Below are positions 18,709 to 27,693 of a DNA stretch of 64,000 nucleotides, one piece after another; position 1 is the stretch's first letter; each line of letters opens with the position of its first letter. The translations under genes were made by a program, and so were the position numbers. The notes below the pieces were generated by a model. The model did no database searches. It was not told the DNA's origin and saw nothing but the letters and a program-made list of their open reading frames with translations. The stretch comes from Desulfovibrio inopinatus DSM 10711 (GTDB lineage Bacteria > Desulfobacterota > Desulfovibrionia > Desulfovibrionales > Desulfovibrionaceae), in contig NZ_AUBP01000005.1 of NCBI RefSeq assembly GCF_000429305.1, positions 248,001-312,000 on the forward strand. The letters run 5' to 3'.

Positions 18709-19941
18709 ATGCTCGACGCGCTTTTCGATCATATCGATGCATCACGTGATACTGTCATCGATCTCCAACGTTCCTTAGTGTCGATCCCAGCGCTCCATGC
18801 TGACGCCGGAGGCCAGGGAGAAGAAAACAAAGCCGAATTCATGCGGAATTACCTGCGTGATATGGGCATTGAACCTGTTACATATAAATGCCCGGATACC
18901 AGTGTGGAATGCGGGTTTCGCCCCAATGTGGCCGGAGTTATTCCGGGAAAGGATACGTCGAGAACCTTTTGGGTCATCACCCATCTCGATGTCGTTCCTC
19001 CCGGCGATTTAACGTTATGGGACACCGATCCCTATGAACTACAGGTTGCGGATGACGGCGATACCATTATCGGACGCGGTGTCGAAGATAATCACCAGGG
19101 ATTGGTCTCATCCATTCTCGTTGCCAAAGCGCTCAACGATAAAAATATCACCCCGCCTATAAACTATGGATTGCTTTTCGTCGCAGACGAAGAAACGGGC
19201 AGCCATTACGGGTTGGGATATATGCTTCGTGAAAACGAACACCTTTTCTCCAAAAACGACCTTTTTCTTATCCCCGACTTTGGTGATTCCACGAGTGAAC
19301 ATGTGGAAGTTGCAGAAAAGAGCATGTTGTGGGTCAAGTTTGTGGTGAAGGGCAAGCAGTGCCATGCTTCCAGACCCCAAGATGGTGTCAACAGCTTGGT
19401 TGCATCGGCTGCATACATCATGAAGCTGCTGAAGTTGCATGAAATTTTTGACAAAAAAAATGTTCTTTTCAAACCGGCAAATTCCACGTTCGAAGCAACG
19501 AAAAAAGAAGCCAACGTGGAAAACGTCAACACGATTCCCGGTCGAGATGTATTTTACATTGATTGCCGCATTCTACCGGAGTATGATCTGGACAATGTTC
19601 TCAGTAAAATCAAAGAAATGGGACACGAAATTGAAAAGGCGTTCGGTGTGACGATCACAAGCGAAGTCACCCAACGCGAGGTTGCGGCCCCTCCCACGCC
19701 TGTCACAAGCGAGATCGTCACCCGGATGATTGATTCCATAAAGAACGTGTACGCCTGCGATCCGGAGCCAGTCGGCATCGGTGGCGGCACCGTTGCTGCT
19801 GTTTTACGACGTAAAGGCTATGACGCCGTGGTCTGGTCTACCCTGATCCAAAATGCTCACCAACCCAACGAACGCTCAAGCATCCGCTATACGATAGGCG
19901 ACGCCAAAGTCATGGCCGGAGTGCTTTTCAAGGAAGACTAA
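18709..19941 (+). CDS. M20-family metallo-hydrolase (dipeptidase/deacylase type)
   Basis: A 410-residue cytoplasmic di-zinc hydrolase. Visible ligand and catalytic blocks: [10 protein letters not shown] (first His and Asp), [10 protein letters not shown] (bridging Asp), [10 protein letters not shown] (the catalytic Glu pair), IPDFGDST (Asp ligand), and the C-terminal His in IQNAHQPNE. Between them lies the lid/dimerization domain with [16 protein letters not shown]. Family members act on peptides or N-acylated amino acids, including succinyl-diaminopimelate; the substrate here is not determined. There is no clear ribosome site at the ATG. The gene ends two bases before the mnmG start, so the two are co-transcribed. 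Confidence 0.9.
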   Translation: MLDALFDHIDASRDTVIDLQRSLVSIPALHADAGGQGEENKAEFMRNYLRDMGIEPVTYKCPDTSVECGFRPNVAGVIPGKDTSRTFWVITHLDVVPPGDLTLWDTDPYELQVADDGDTIIGRGVEDNHQGLVSSILVAKALNDKNITPPINYGLLFVADEETGSHYGLGYMLRENEHLFSKNDLFLIPDFGDSTSEHVEVAEKSMLWVKFVVKGKQCHASRPQDGVNSLVASAAYIMKLLKLHEIFDKKNVLFKPANSTFEATKKEANVENVNTIPGRDVFYIDCRILPEYDLDNVLSKIKEMGHEIEKAFGVTITSEVTQREVAAPPTPVTSEIVTRMIDSIKNVYACDPEPVGIGGGTVAAVLRRKGYDAVVWSTLIQNAHQPNERSSIRYTIGDAKVMAGVLFKED

Positions 19942-19943
19942 AC

Positions 19944-21848
19944 GTGTCCGACGACTTGCCTCCTCCTGGGCATAAACCCCAGTTTCCCAATACATTTGAT
20001 CTTATTGTCGTAGGTGCCGGCCATGCCGGATGCGAGGCCGCCATGGCGGCCTCGCGCCTTGGACTTGCGACATTGTTGTTGACCATCAATGTCGATCGTA
20101 TCGGCCACTTGTCCTGCAACCCTGCCATTGGCGGACTGGCCAAGGGACACATGGTCCGTGAAATCGACGCTCTAGGCGGCGTTATGGGATTATGGGCCGA
20201 TGCCGCCGGTATCCAATTTCGTACGCTCAATACCCGCAAAGGCCCTGCGGTACGCGCGACACGCGCTCAAATCGATCGTGATGCCTACCTTAGCGTTGTC
20301 AAGAAATCCATCTTCAGCCAACCTATGTTGTGGGTCGTACAGGACACGGCCGAAGAGATTCTGGTTGAGAACGGTCAAGCATGCGGTGTTCGTACCCTAT
20401 TTGGACAGACGTTTCCGGCCCGTGCCGTTCTCTTGACGACCGGAACGTTTTTGATGGGACTCATTCACATCGGGCTCGACAATATCCGTGGGGGCCGACT
20501 GGGAGACCCTCCATCAAATGGTCTTTCGGCCAGTCTCACCGAGCTCGGTATTGAACTCGGTCGATTAAAGACAGGCACAACTCCCCGCCTATTGTCGGCA
20601 AGCATTGATTATGATCGGATGATCGTACAACCAGGAGACAATCCGCCTCCGGGGTTCAGTTTTCACGGTCCAGGTCCGCACTTGCCTCAGTTGCCGTGTT
20701 ACATGACCTATACGAATGAGAAGACGCATGCCGCCATCCGTGAAGGATTTGAACGCTCACCGCTTTTTACGGGAGTCATTCAAGGCACTGGTGCGCGATA
20801 TTGTCCCTCTATTGAAGATAAAGTCGCTCGATTTCCGGAAAAAGAACGTCATCAAATCTTTGTCGAGCCGGAAGGACTCAACAGTCCCGAAGTCTATCCT
20901 AATGGCATTCCGACCAGCCTGCCGCTGGATATTCAGAAACGCATGATCGCCACAGTAGAAGGCCTGGAAAACGCACAAATCGTTCGACCGGGCTATGCTA
21001 TCGAATACGACTTTGCCATGCCTACGCAATTGCGGGCAACGCTGGAGAGCAAAAAGGTTCCCGGCCTCTATCTGGCAGGTCAGATAAACGGCACGTCAGG
21101 CTATGAAGAAGCTGCAGCACAAGGTCTCTGGGCCGCGTTCAATGTTTTTTGTGCCCAAACCGGCAGACCTCCATTTATCTTACGTCGAAATCAAGCCTAT
21201 ATGGGTGTCCTCATTGACGACCTTGTGACCAAAGGAACCAATGAGCCCTATCGTATGTTCACCTCGCGAGCCGAATACCGTTTATTGTTGCGTGAAAACA
21301 ATGCCGACACCCGACTGACAGCAATAGGCCGGGAACTCGGTCTGGTCAGTGATGACCAATATGTTCGATATTGCGCTAAAGAACATGCACTCACCAAATT
21401 GTTGGAACATTTCGACAATACCGTCATCAAACCGGACGGAGCGACTCGGGACCAACTCGAGTCCATACAAGCCGCCATCCCGGCCAAACCAGTGACATTG
21501 AGTACCATTTTGCGACAGCCGGAAATGCAGATTGAAAAACTCGTTCCATTTTGCCCGGATATTGCATCAATGAGTCGGGAAGTTCTGACGGAAGCCGAAA
21601 CCCGGATTAAGTACGAAGGATATCTCCGGCGTCAACAAGAACTCGTCGACCGTTTCGAGCGGTTGGAAGATACAGAACTTCCATCTGACATCGACTATTC
21701 CGAGATAAGCGGGCTGTCACGGGAAGTCGTGGAAAAATTGACTCGTGTGGCACCGTTCACGCTAGGACAGGCCGGACGCATTTCCGGAGTCACACCGGCG
21801 GCACTCTCCTGCCTTGAGATTCATCTCAAGAAACTGGGACGCCTGTAG
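19944..21848 (+). CDS. mnmG: tRNA uridine-5-carboxymethylaminomethyl modification enzyme MnmG
   Basis: A 634-residue FAD enzyme that with MnmE modifies the wobble uridine (U34) of several tRNAs. The N-terminal dinucleotide-binding motif is [15 protein letters not shown], followed by [43 protein letters not shown] and the C-terminal helical part with a final [20 protein letters not shown]. The length matches the family. It starts at GTG 19944 with AAGGA upstream inside the end of the M20 gene. mnmE is not in this window. Confidence 0.97.
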   Translation: MSDDLPPPGHKPQFPNTFDLIVVGAGHAGCEAAMAASRLGLATLLLTINVDRIGHLSCNPAIGGLAKGHMVREIDALGGVMGLWADAAGIQFRTLNTRKGPAVRATRAQIDRDAYLSVVKKSIFSQPMLWVVQDTAEEILVENGQACGVRTLFGQTFPARAVLLTTGTFLMGLIHIGLDNIRGGRLGDPPSNGLSASLTELGIELGRLKTGTTPRLLSASIDYDRMIVQPGDNPPPGFSFHGPGPHLPQLPCYMTYTNEKTHAAIREGFERSPLFTGVIQGTGARYCPSIEDKVARFPEKERHQIFVEPEGLNSPEVYPNGIPTSLPLDIQKRMIATVEGLENAQIVRPGYAIEYDFAMPTQLRATLESKKVPGLYLAGQINGTSGYEEAAAQGLWAAFNVFCAQTGRPPFILRRNQAYMGVLIDDLVTKGTNEPYRMFTSRAEYRLLLRENNADTRLTAIGRELGLVSDDQYVRYCAKEHALTKLLEHFDNTVIKPDGATRDQLESIQAAIPAKPVTLSTILRQPEMQIEKLVPFCPDIASMSREVLTEAETRIKYEGYLRRQQELVDRFERLEDTELPSDIDYSEISGLSREVVEKLTRVAPFTLGQAGRISGVTPAALSCLEIHLKKLGRL

Positions 21849-21952
21849 CGACACCACCCCTGAGATGTTCTCTTAGCTTACAACACCAACGAGAAAAACA
21901 AACAGCGGGTTTCCCGGCGTCTCCCCATAACTCTTTATCTGGAGGAATAACT

Positions 21953-22813
21953 TTGGAAGAAGGCTCAGAGGGAAAATTCTGGTCGGCAATCAGAAGTTTC
22001 TTTCACAACAAAAATGATCTCGCCATCGAGGACCTTATTGTCGCGGCAAAGGAAGAAGGTGAAATCATTACCGATGAAGCATCCATGCTTCTCAATGTCC
22101 TTGAACTCGAAGAAAAGACCGCGCATGACATCATGGCTCCACGCACTGACATCGTGTGTGTAGAACTTGAAGAAGGCATTGCCGCCGTTGGTCAACAGAT
22201 TGTTGAAAGTGGACACTCTCGCATTCCCATTTACCGAGAGAACAAAGATCACATTGTCGGCATTGTCTATGCAAAAGATATCCTCCCCTGCCTTCTTGAT
22301 CCAGACTGCACGACAAAAGACATCGAGCCCATTATGCGAGCTCCACTTTTTGTCCCGGCGTCCCTGAACCTAAAAGATCTTCTTTTTGAATTCCGGAGTA
22401 AAAAGAAGCATATTGTCATTATTTTGGATGAATACGGGGGAACTGCCGGCCTCGTGACGCTGGAAGATGTTCTTGAAGAAATTGTCGGTGAAATTGAGGA
22501 CGAACATGACCCGGATAAGCCGACGGAATTCAAATCGCTCGGTAACGGGAAATATCTTATTTCTGGACGACTGATGTTGGACGAGTTGGAGGAAAATACC
22601 GGCATTGCGCTTGTTTCCGACCAAGTGGAAACAGTTGGTGGATATTTAAGCGAACTTGCGGGACGCGTTCCACAACAGGGAGAAATGTTCACGGTTGAAC
22701 ACTATACGTTTCGCATCAAAGAAGCTGACAAGCGACAAGTTCGTTGGATTCTTATCGAACAGGAAGAACAACCCCTTTCGGCCATTGAGCTCCCCAAACC
22801 GGGTTCTGGTTGA
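21953..22813 (+). CDS. CorC/hemolysin-type CBS-domain protein
   Basis: This 286-residue cytoplasmic protein lacks the N-terminal DUF21 membrane domain of full CNNM/CorB proteins, which makes it CorC-like. After an N-terminal region (ASMLLNVLELEEKTAHDIMAPRTDI) it has two CBS domains (about residues 65-185) with GHSRIPIYREN and LDEYGGTAGLVTLEDVLEEIVGEI-type blocks, then a CorC/HlyC transporter-associated domain. The family is linked to magnesium/cobalt efflux. Start TTG 21953 follows GGAGGA. lnt follows, and the corC-lnt neighbourhood is also known in enterics, which supports the call. Confidence 0.92.
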   Translation: MEEGSEGKFWSAIRSFFHNKNDLAIEDLIVAAKEEGEIITDEASMLLNVLELEEKTAHDIMAPRTDIVCVELEEGIAAVGQQIVESGHSRIPIYRENKDHIVGIVYAKDILPCLLDPDCTTKDIEPIMRAPLFVPASLNLKDLLFEFRSKKKHIVIILDEYGGTAGLVTLEDVLEEIVGEIEDEHDPDKPTEFKSLGNGKYLISGRLMLDELEENTGIALVSDQVETVGGYLSELAGRVPQQGEMFTVEHYTFRIKEADKRQVRWILIEQEEQPLSAIELPKPGSG

Positions 22814-22936
22814 CAATTCGTTGTGAATTGACGAGGCTTTTCATCTCTGTCTGTTGCAATACCCAACCCGAATCGGCAAGAGTGAGGCACTTCTGAAAAT
22901 CATGTATATCCACCCCCTTATCCCCACATTCAGCTT

Positions 22937-24448
22937 GTGACATTTGCCATCATCATAAGCGCTCTTGGCGCCTTTTTGGGGTTTGCGAACCCGGTATTGC
23001 ATATCCCTGGAATGGTATTGCTCTTTCCTGCCGGGCTTATCTGGATAGGAACGCGCGCAGCCACTCCCAAAAAAGCCTTTTATGCGGGATTATACGCAGG
23101 TTGGCTCGGTGCTATCGGGGTGTTGTATTGGACTGTTGTCCCTGTCCATTATTACGGTAACGTTCCCTGGATTCTCGCTTTACCCTGCCCGGTTGTGCTC
23201 GGATTTGTCATGGGGTTGTACAGTGCGTTCTTCGCATGGTTTTTACGCTTAACTGCCGATCGCCATGGACCGTTTGCCCAGGCCGTGTATGCTGGTTGCT
23301 TATGGGCTACTATCGAATGGGCGCGCGGCATTTTGTTAACCGGATTTCCGTGGATGTCCATGGCTTCCGGTCTGGCGGCCTGGCCTGTTGCCATCCAAGC
23401 AGTTTCCATTGTCGGTGCATTTGGTTTAGCCGGCATACTTTCGACATTAATAGCCTTGCTCTTAGGCAGACCATTTCGCATACGCTATGGCATGCTCTCA
23501 ATCGCTGGGTTTGCTGCGCTCATCACATTCGGATTCATGTCTCTGAAAAATCCGCCCAATGCCAAGCCACTTTCATCGGTTGGGATTATTCAAGGAAATA
23601 TCGATCAAAGCCTGAAGTGGGATCCCGATTATCAGGAAAAAACAGTCAAGACCTACATCTCACTGAGCGAGAAGCTGGTCGAGGCTCACCATACCGATGT
23701 GCTCATCTGGCCGGAAACAGCCTTACCGCTATTTTTTCAAGATAGATCTCCACTTACGCATCAAGTCATGCAGTTTGTTAAGCAGTCGAATACCCCGCTG
23801 TTAACGGGAGCCCCGGCCTATGAACGGGCACCGAACGGAGATGCGAACCTCTTCAATCGTGCCTATCTTATTGTCCCCAATAGCGCTTCAACAGCTTCAT
23901 ACGATAAACAGCACCTTGTCCCATTTGGAGAATACGTTCCTCTCAAAGAGTACCTCACGTTTATTTCCAAACTTGCACATGGTATCGGGGACTTTGCACC
24001 AGGGACCAGCTCAACACCATTACGTGCCGGCCACCTTGCCATGGGCATGCTCATTTGCTACGAAGCAATCTTCCCGGAGCTTGCACAGCAGCGCGTTGAA
24101 AACGGTGCCAATGTCCTTGTCAACATCTCGAATGACGCGTGGTTCGGATACACTTCAGCACCGCGCCAACACCTTGATTTAGCCATACTGCGCGCCGTGG
24201 AGCAAGGCCGGTATATTTTACGAGCGACCAATACAGGAATCTCAACCGTCATCGATGCCAACGGACGACTTCGTTCTTCAACACCACTTTTCGAACGTAC
24301 AAGTATGTATTACGAGCAAGTCCCACCGTTGACGGAACAAACCGTGTACCATCGCTTTTATACTGTCTTCTATTTCGGTACTCCGGTTCTTGCATTGCTC
24401 CTCCTGTTGACAGGACTTATGCGCCCACAGCGAAAAGTATTTTCCTAG
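22937..24448 (+). CDS. lnt: Apolipoprotein N-acyltransferase
   Basis: A 503-residue inner-membrane enzyme that adds the third acyl chain to lipoproteins. An N-terminal bundle of about six helices is followed by a periplasmic nitrilase-like domain (about residues 215-470) with the Glu-Lys-Cys triad visible as WPETALPLF, YDKQHLVPFGEYVP and MLICYEAIFPE, and a final C-terminal helix. The start is a GTG at 22937 with no strong ribosome site. Lipoproteins that would need it in this window include MlaA and the HlyD-type protein. Confidence 0.95.
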   Translation: MTFAIIISALGAFLGFANPVLHIPGMVLLFPAGLIWIGTRAATPKKAFYAGLYAGWLGAIGVLYWTVVPVHYYGNVPWILALPCPVVLGFVMGLYSAFFAWFLRLTADRHGPFAQAVYAGCLWATIEWARGILLTGFPWMSMASGLAAWPVAIQAVSIVGAFGLAGILSTLIALLLGRPFRIRYGMLSIAGFAALITFGFMSLKNPPNAKPLSSVGIIQGNIDQSLKWDPDYQEKTVKTYISLSEKLVEAHHTDVLIWPETALPLFFQDRSPLTHQVMQFVKQSNTPLLTGAPAYERAPNGDANLFNRAYLIVPNSASTASYDKQHLVPFGEYVPLKEYLTFISKLAHGIGDFAPGTSSTPLRAGHLAMGMLICYEAIFPELAQQRVENGANVLVNISNDAWFGYTSAPRQHLDLAILRAVEQGRYILRATNTGISTVIDANGRLRSSTPLFERTSMYYEQVPPLTEQTVYHRFYTVFYFGTPVLALLLLLTGLMRPQRKVFS

Positions 24449-24483
24449 GTCATCTCGGTACAACATTTTTTTTGGAACCATTT

Positions 24484-25600
24484 ATGTTACAATACCCAGA
24501 CCTCAAGGCTCAAAGCAAAGACGTTTTGGAACAATTCGACAGTCTCTGGAGGCGTCTTTGACCTGAATGAGCAAAAAGGCCGACTGGAGGCAATTGAAAA
24601 ACAATTGCTTGATCCCAGTGTATGGTCTGACCAGGAAAAAATGACCCCACTTCTCCGAGAGAAAAGCGCTCTCGCGCAAACAATCGAGCAGTGGGAGTCT
24701 CTGCTTCAATCACGTGAAGATCTCGATGAATGGTTGATCATGGCACAAGAAGACGGCAGCCAAGAAGTACTCGCCGCAGCCTTTGATCAATTGGAGCAAG
24801 TTTCCGTCAAACTCCATCAAGCCGAACTCGCAACGCTTTTAGCCGCGCCGGAAGACGAGTCCGATGCTATTTTGGAAATTCATCCTGGAGCTGGTGGAAC
24901 CGAAGCCCAAGACTGGGCTGAAATGCTCCTGCGTCTCTATAAACGATGGACTGAACGGCATGAATTCTCGCTGAAAGTCCTTGATCTTTTGCCTGGAGAC
25001 GAAGCAGGTGTGAAAAGCGTGACGCTCCAAATATCGGGACAACATGCCTACGGATTACTGAAATCGGAAAAAGGTATCCATCGCCTTATCCGTATTTCAC
25101 CGTTTGATTCGTCGGGCAGACGACACACCTCGTTTGCTTCCGTGGACGTCTATCCCGATGCCGGCCGTAATATTGATATTGATATTAAAGAAGACGACCT
25201 GCGTATTGACGTGTTCAGAGCCAGCGGCCCAGGCGGACAGCATGTCAATAAAACGAGTTCGGCAATTCGTATCACTCACTTGCCGACTAATATCGTTGTT
25301 CAATGTCAAAATGACAAGTCGCAGCGTCGTAACAAGGAAACGGCCCTCAAAGTTCTTAAAGCCAGGTTATATAATCTTGAATTGCAGAAAATCGAAGACG
25401 AACGAAAAGCCGAATACGCGACCAAAGAAGCGATCGGTTTTGGCAGCCAGATTCGTACTTATACCATGCAGCCTTATCGTCTCGTCAAAGATCATCGCAC
25501 ATTGACGGAAGTTGGTGATGTCGAAGCTGTCTTAGACGGTGAAATCGATGAATTCATTCGCGGCTACCTGCTGCATGTTCATGCCACAGCACAGGGTTGA
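24484..25600 (+). CDS. prfB: Peptide chain release factor 2 (programmed +1 frameshift)
   Basis: RF2 recognises UAA and UGA stop codons. The first 25 codons (ATG 24484, MLQYPDLKAQSKDVLEQFDS...) end at an in-frame TGA at 24559-24561. A +1 shift at CTT continues as DLNEQKGRLEAIEKQLLDP and runs to the stop at 25600, a total of about 371 residues. The main part has the SPF recognition motif (RISPFDSSGRRHTSFAS) and the GGQ catalytic loop (ASGPGGQHVNKTSSAI). This is a working autoregulated gene, not a pseudogene. It is followed two bases later by the diguanylate cyclase gene. Confidence 0.96.
24546..24562 (+). promoter_or_regulatory. prfB programmed frameshift site
   Basis: An internal Shine-Dalgarno-like GGAGG (24548-24552) lies three bases before the slippery CTT codon (24556-24558), which is followed by TGA and then C. 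The spacing and the CTT-TGA-C string match the well-studied RF2 autoregulatory site: when RF2 is scarce, ribosomes pause at TGA and slip +1. Confidence 0.95.
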
Positions 25601-25601
25601 C

Positions 25602-26456
25602 ATGGATCAGGACAAGGACATTTTGCGGCTTGCCGATGAATTGTCCCAATTGCGGACAATTCTACGCGATGTGTGTACGCATGAATCCTCTGATGATAAT
25701 GAAGATACGGGGATTCTTCTCGTGCGCCCATGTGCAGGATTGACCATGGAAGAATGGAAGCGCATAACGACGAGTATGCATCTCCATCAATGGCTTGCCC
25801 TTCCCTTGTCTGAGAACCCACTGCCATCGCTGACATCTATTCAAAAAACCCTTGAAGAACTTGCCTACCAAACGGAACATGACCCGTTGACTGGCGTGCA
25901 TAATCGTCGCGCCTTTGATACATTCTTCGCCATGGAACTCGAACGTGCCCAGCGACTGGAAAACTCGCTCACCTTGGCATTGATTGACCTTGACGACTTC
26001 AAGCGCATCAATGACACGTACGGCCACGCTGTCGGGGACAAAGTTCTCATGGGGGTCGCCGATGTTTTTAGCCAATCCAAACGGAGTTACGATATTTTTG
26101 CTCGCATCGGAGGAGAAGAGTTTGTTCTCATTCTTCCAGGTGTCGGTATGCTCCAAGCCGAAACAATCATGGAACGCATGCTCGAAACATTACGCACCAC
26201 CTCTTTTAACTGCTCAGCGCAAGTAGATCCTATTCAAATGACTGTATCGATAGGATTGGCAACCACCAAAGGCAATCAACCTATTTCTGCCGCCATGCTT
26301 CTGGAATTAGCAGATAAGGCGTTGTACCAAGCCAAAACATCGGGCAAGAATCAAATACGCAAAGCGCCGATTCCAGATTTAAATCGGACGGCGAAAAGAT
26401 CTGTTGTACGTTCAAATGAAAAACAGTTCCTGTTTACTGGAACCTCAAAAGGATAA
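25602..26456 (+). CDS. Diguanylate cyclase (GGDEF domain)
   Basis: A 284-residue soluble protein that should make cyclic di-GMP. The C-terminal GGDEF domain (about residues 110-265) opens with HDPLTGVHNRRAFDTFF, has DLDDFKRINDTYGHAVGD, and carries an active-site GGEEF within ARIGGEEFVLILPG. An RSYD sequence five residues before GGEEF fits the RxxD product-inhibition site, so feedback control is expected. The ~105-residue N-terminal region matches no domain I know and has no membrane segment or visible receiver Asp motif. The ATG at 25602 overlaps neither neighbour. It is followed six bases later by the MinD-like gene. Confidence 0.93.
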   Translation: MDQDKDILRLADELSQLRTILRDVCTHESSDDNEDTGILLVRPCAGLTMEEWKRITTSMHLHQWLALPLSENPLPSLTSIQKTLEELAYQTEHDPLTGVHNRRAFDTFFAMELERAQRLENSLTLALIDLDDFKRINDTYGHAVGDKVLMGVADVFSQSKRSYDIFARIGGEEFVLILPGVGMLQAETIMERMLETLRTTSFNCSAQVDPIQMTVSIGLATTKGNQPISAAMLLELADKALYQAKTSGKNQIRKAPIPDLNRTAKRSVVRSNEKQFLFTGTSKG

Positions 26457-26462
26457 AGCTCC

Positions 26463-27284
26463 ATGCTCAATCCCAATTCCACCCTCAGCCTCTCCATTTT
26501 AAGCGGAAAGGGAGGCGTCGGCAAAACGAACATGACCCTCAATCTCGGGTATGCGCTCTACAAAGCGAAAAGCCGACTGCTTATTATGGACTTTGATGTC
26601 GGATTGGCCAACATTGATGTGCTGCTTGGCATCTCTCCGGAGCAAAACATACAGGATCTGCTTCTCCCCGATGTCTTACCTGAAGATGTTGTCATTTCTA
26701 TTGAGGAGAACGGATTCGATTTTCTGCCGGCTGCAAGCGGCGTCCCGGAACTGCTCGATATGGACGACGATATGCGTGAAGCCGTTTTCGAGAAACTCAA
26801 TCATGTCCTTCGTGACTATGATTATCTCTTTTTCGATTTGGGAGCAGGCATCGGCCGAACTGTCCTTTCATTGACGGCAATGACGCAAATGCGTGTCATC
26901 ATAGTGACCCCCGAACCGACATCATTGACCGACAGTTACGCCGTTATCAAAGTACTCAAAAATCAGTACGACATCACGGATTTCCATGTTGTGGTCAATA
27001 TGGCGGAATCCTCAGCCGAAGCAAAGCTGACGTTTGATCGCTTACATGCAGCCTGCTTGCGATATCTTGATGTGGACATCAAATTCTTGGGCGGAGTCCA
27101 AATGGACCAGAATGTTCCAGAGGCTATCCGCCGTCAGATTCCATTATTCAAATATGCGCCCACATGCCAAGCGGCGCAGGATATTCTTAAGCTGGCCATC
27201 AAGATCCAACGTTTGCGGAAGGAATCCTTGGCAAGCATTCAAGGAAAGCCTATTATTAAAAAAATTCCGAACCTTAACGTGTAA
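26463..27284 (+). CDS. MinD/ParA-family ATPase, FlhG (YlxH)-like
   Basis: A 273-residue P-loop ATPase with the deviant Walker A SGKGGVGKTNMTLNLG (residues 14-29), DFDVGLANIDVLLG (Walker A-prime and switch I region) and FDLGAGIGRTVLS (switch II). It best resembles FlhG/YlxH, which control flagellar number and placement, rather than MinD, because it opens with the polar LNPNSTLSLS and lacks an evident amphipathic MinD C-terminus. No flhF or flagellar gene lies in the window. Pairing with a diguanylate cyclase on the same transcript suggests a motility or polarity role; this is inference. Confidence 0.88.
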   Translation: MLNPNSTLSLSILSGKGGVGKTNMTLNLGYALYKAKSRLLIMDFDVGLANIDVLLGISPEQNIQDLLLPDVLPEDVVISIEENGFDFLPAASGVPELLDMDDDMREAVFEKLNHVLRDYDYLFFDLGAGIGRTVLSLTAMTQMRVIIVTPEPTSLTDSYAVIKVLKNQYDITDFHVVVNMAESSAEAKLTFDRLHAACLRYLDVDIKFLGGVQMDQNVPEAIRRQIPLFKYAPTCQAAQDILKLAIKIQRLRKESLASIQGKPIIKKIPNLNV

Positions 27285-27329
27285 ACGCCACTTGACGAAA
27301 ACCGTTTTCTTTCGGCAAGAAGGAGAAGA

Positions 27330-27389
27330 ATGAAACGGGTTAGACTTCTGAGTCGCCGTAAAGCCATCGACTTCATCACGACCCATTAG
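27330..27389 (+). CDS. Possible 19-codon leader ORF ahead of HU
   Basis: ATG 27330 is preceded by AAGGAG at good spacing and opens a 19-codon reading frame, MKRVRLLSRRKAIDFITTH, ending 14 bases before the HU start. The peptide is very basic. It could be a translated leader, a real small protein, or chance. No amino-acid run typical of attenuation is present. Confidence 0.3.
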   Translation: MKRVRLLSRRKAIDFITTH

Positions 27390-27403
27390 CCGGGGAGGAC
27401 GCT

Positions 27404-27679
27404 ATGAATAAGAGTGAACTGATTAAGACGTTAGCCGAGAAAGAAGAGATTCATGTGGATGAAGCTGCCGAAATCGTCAACGCGTTTTTCGATTCCATAA
27501 AAGATGCCCTCGTTGATGGGGATCGCGTGGAAATTCGTGGATTTGGAAGCTTCAAAATCAAAGAATACAAAGGCTATCAAGGCCGCAATCCTAAGTCGGG
27601 AACGGTTGTTGACGTTTCCCCAAAACGCCTGCCGTTCTTTCGGCCAGGCAAAGAGCTCAAAGAGTTCATCAATAAATAA
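27404..27679 (+). CDS. HU-family nucleoid DNA-binding protein
   Basis: A 91-residue HU/IHF-family protein that bends and compacts DNA. It starts MNKSELIKTLAEKEEIHVDEAAE and has the beta-arm and signature region GDRVEIRGFGSFKIKEYKGYQGRNPKSG, ending in FFRPGKELKEFINK. GGGGAGG precedes the ATG. It could be HU or an IHF-like subunit; sequence alone does not decide. It is followed by the selenoprotein gene after 14 bases. Confidence 0.94.
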   Translation: MNKSELIKTLAEKEEIHVDEAAEIVNAFFDSIKDALVDGDRVEIRGFGSFKIKEYKGYQGRNPKSGTVVDVSPKRLPFFRPGKELKEFINK

Positions 27680-27693
27680 AGGATTTTTTGTTC

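Noticed and set aside
24559-24561. TGA in prfB as evidence of a pseudogene or of selenocysteine
   Set aside because: The surrounding GGAGG, CTT, TGA, C is the known RF2 frameshift signal and the +1 frame continues as RF2.
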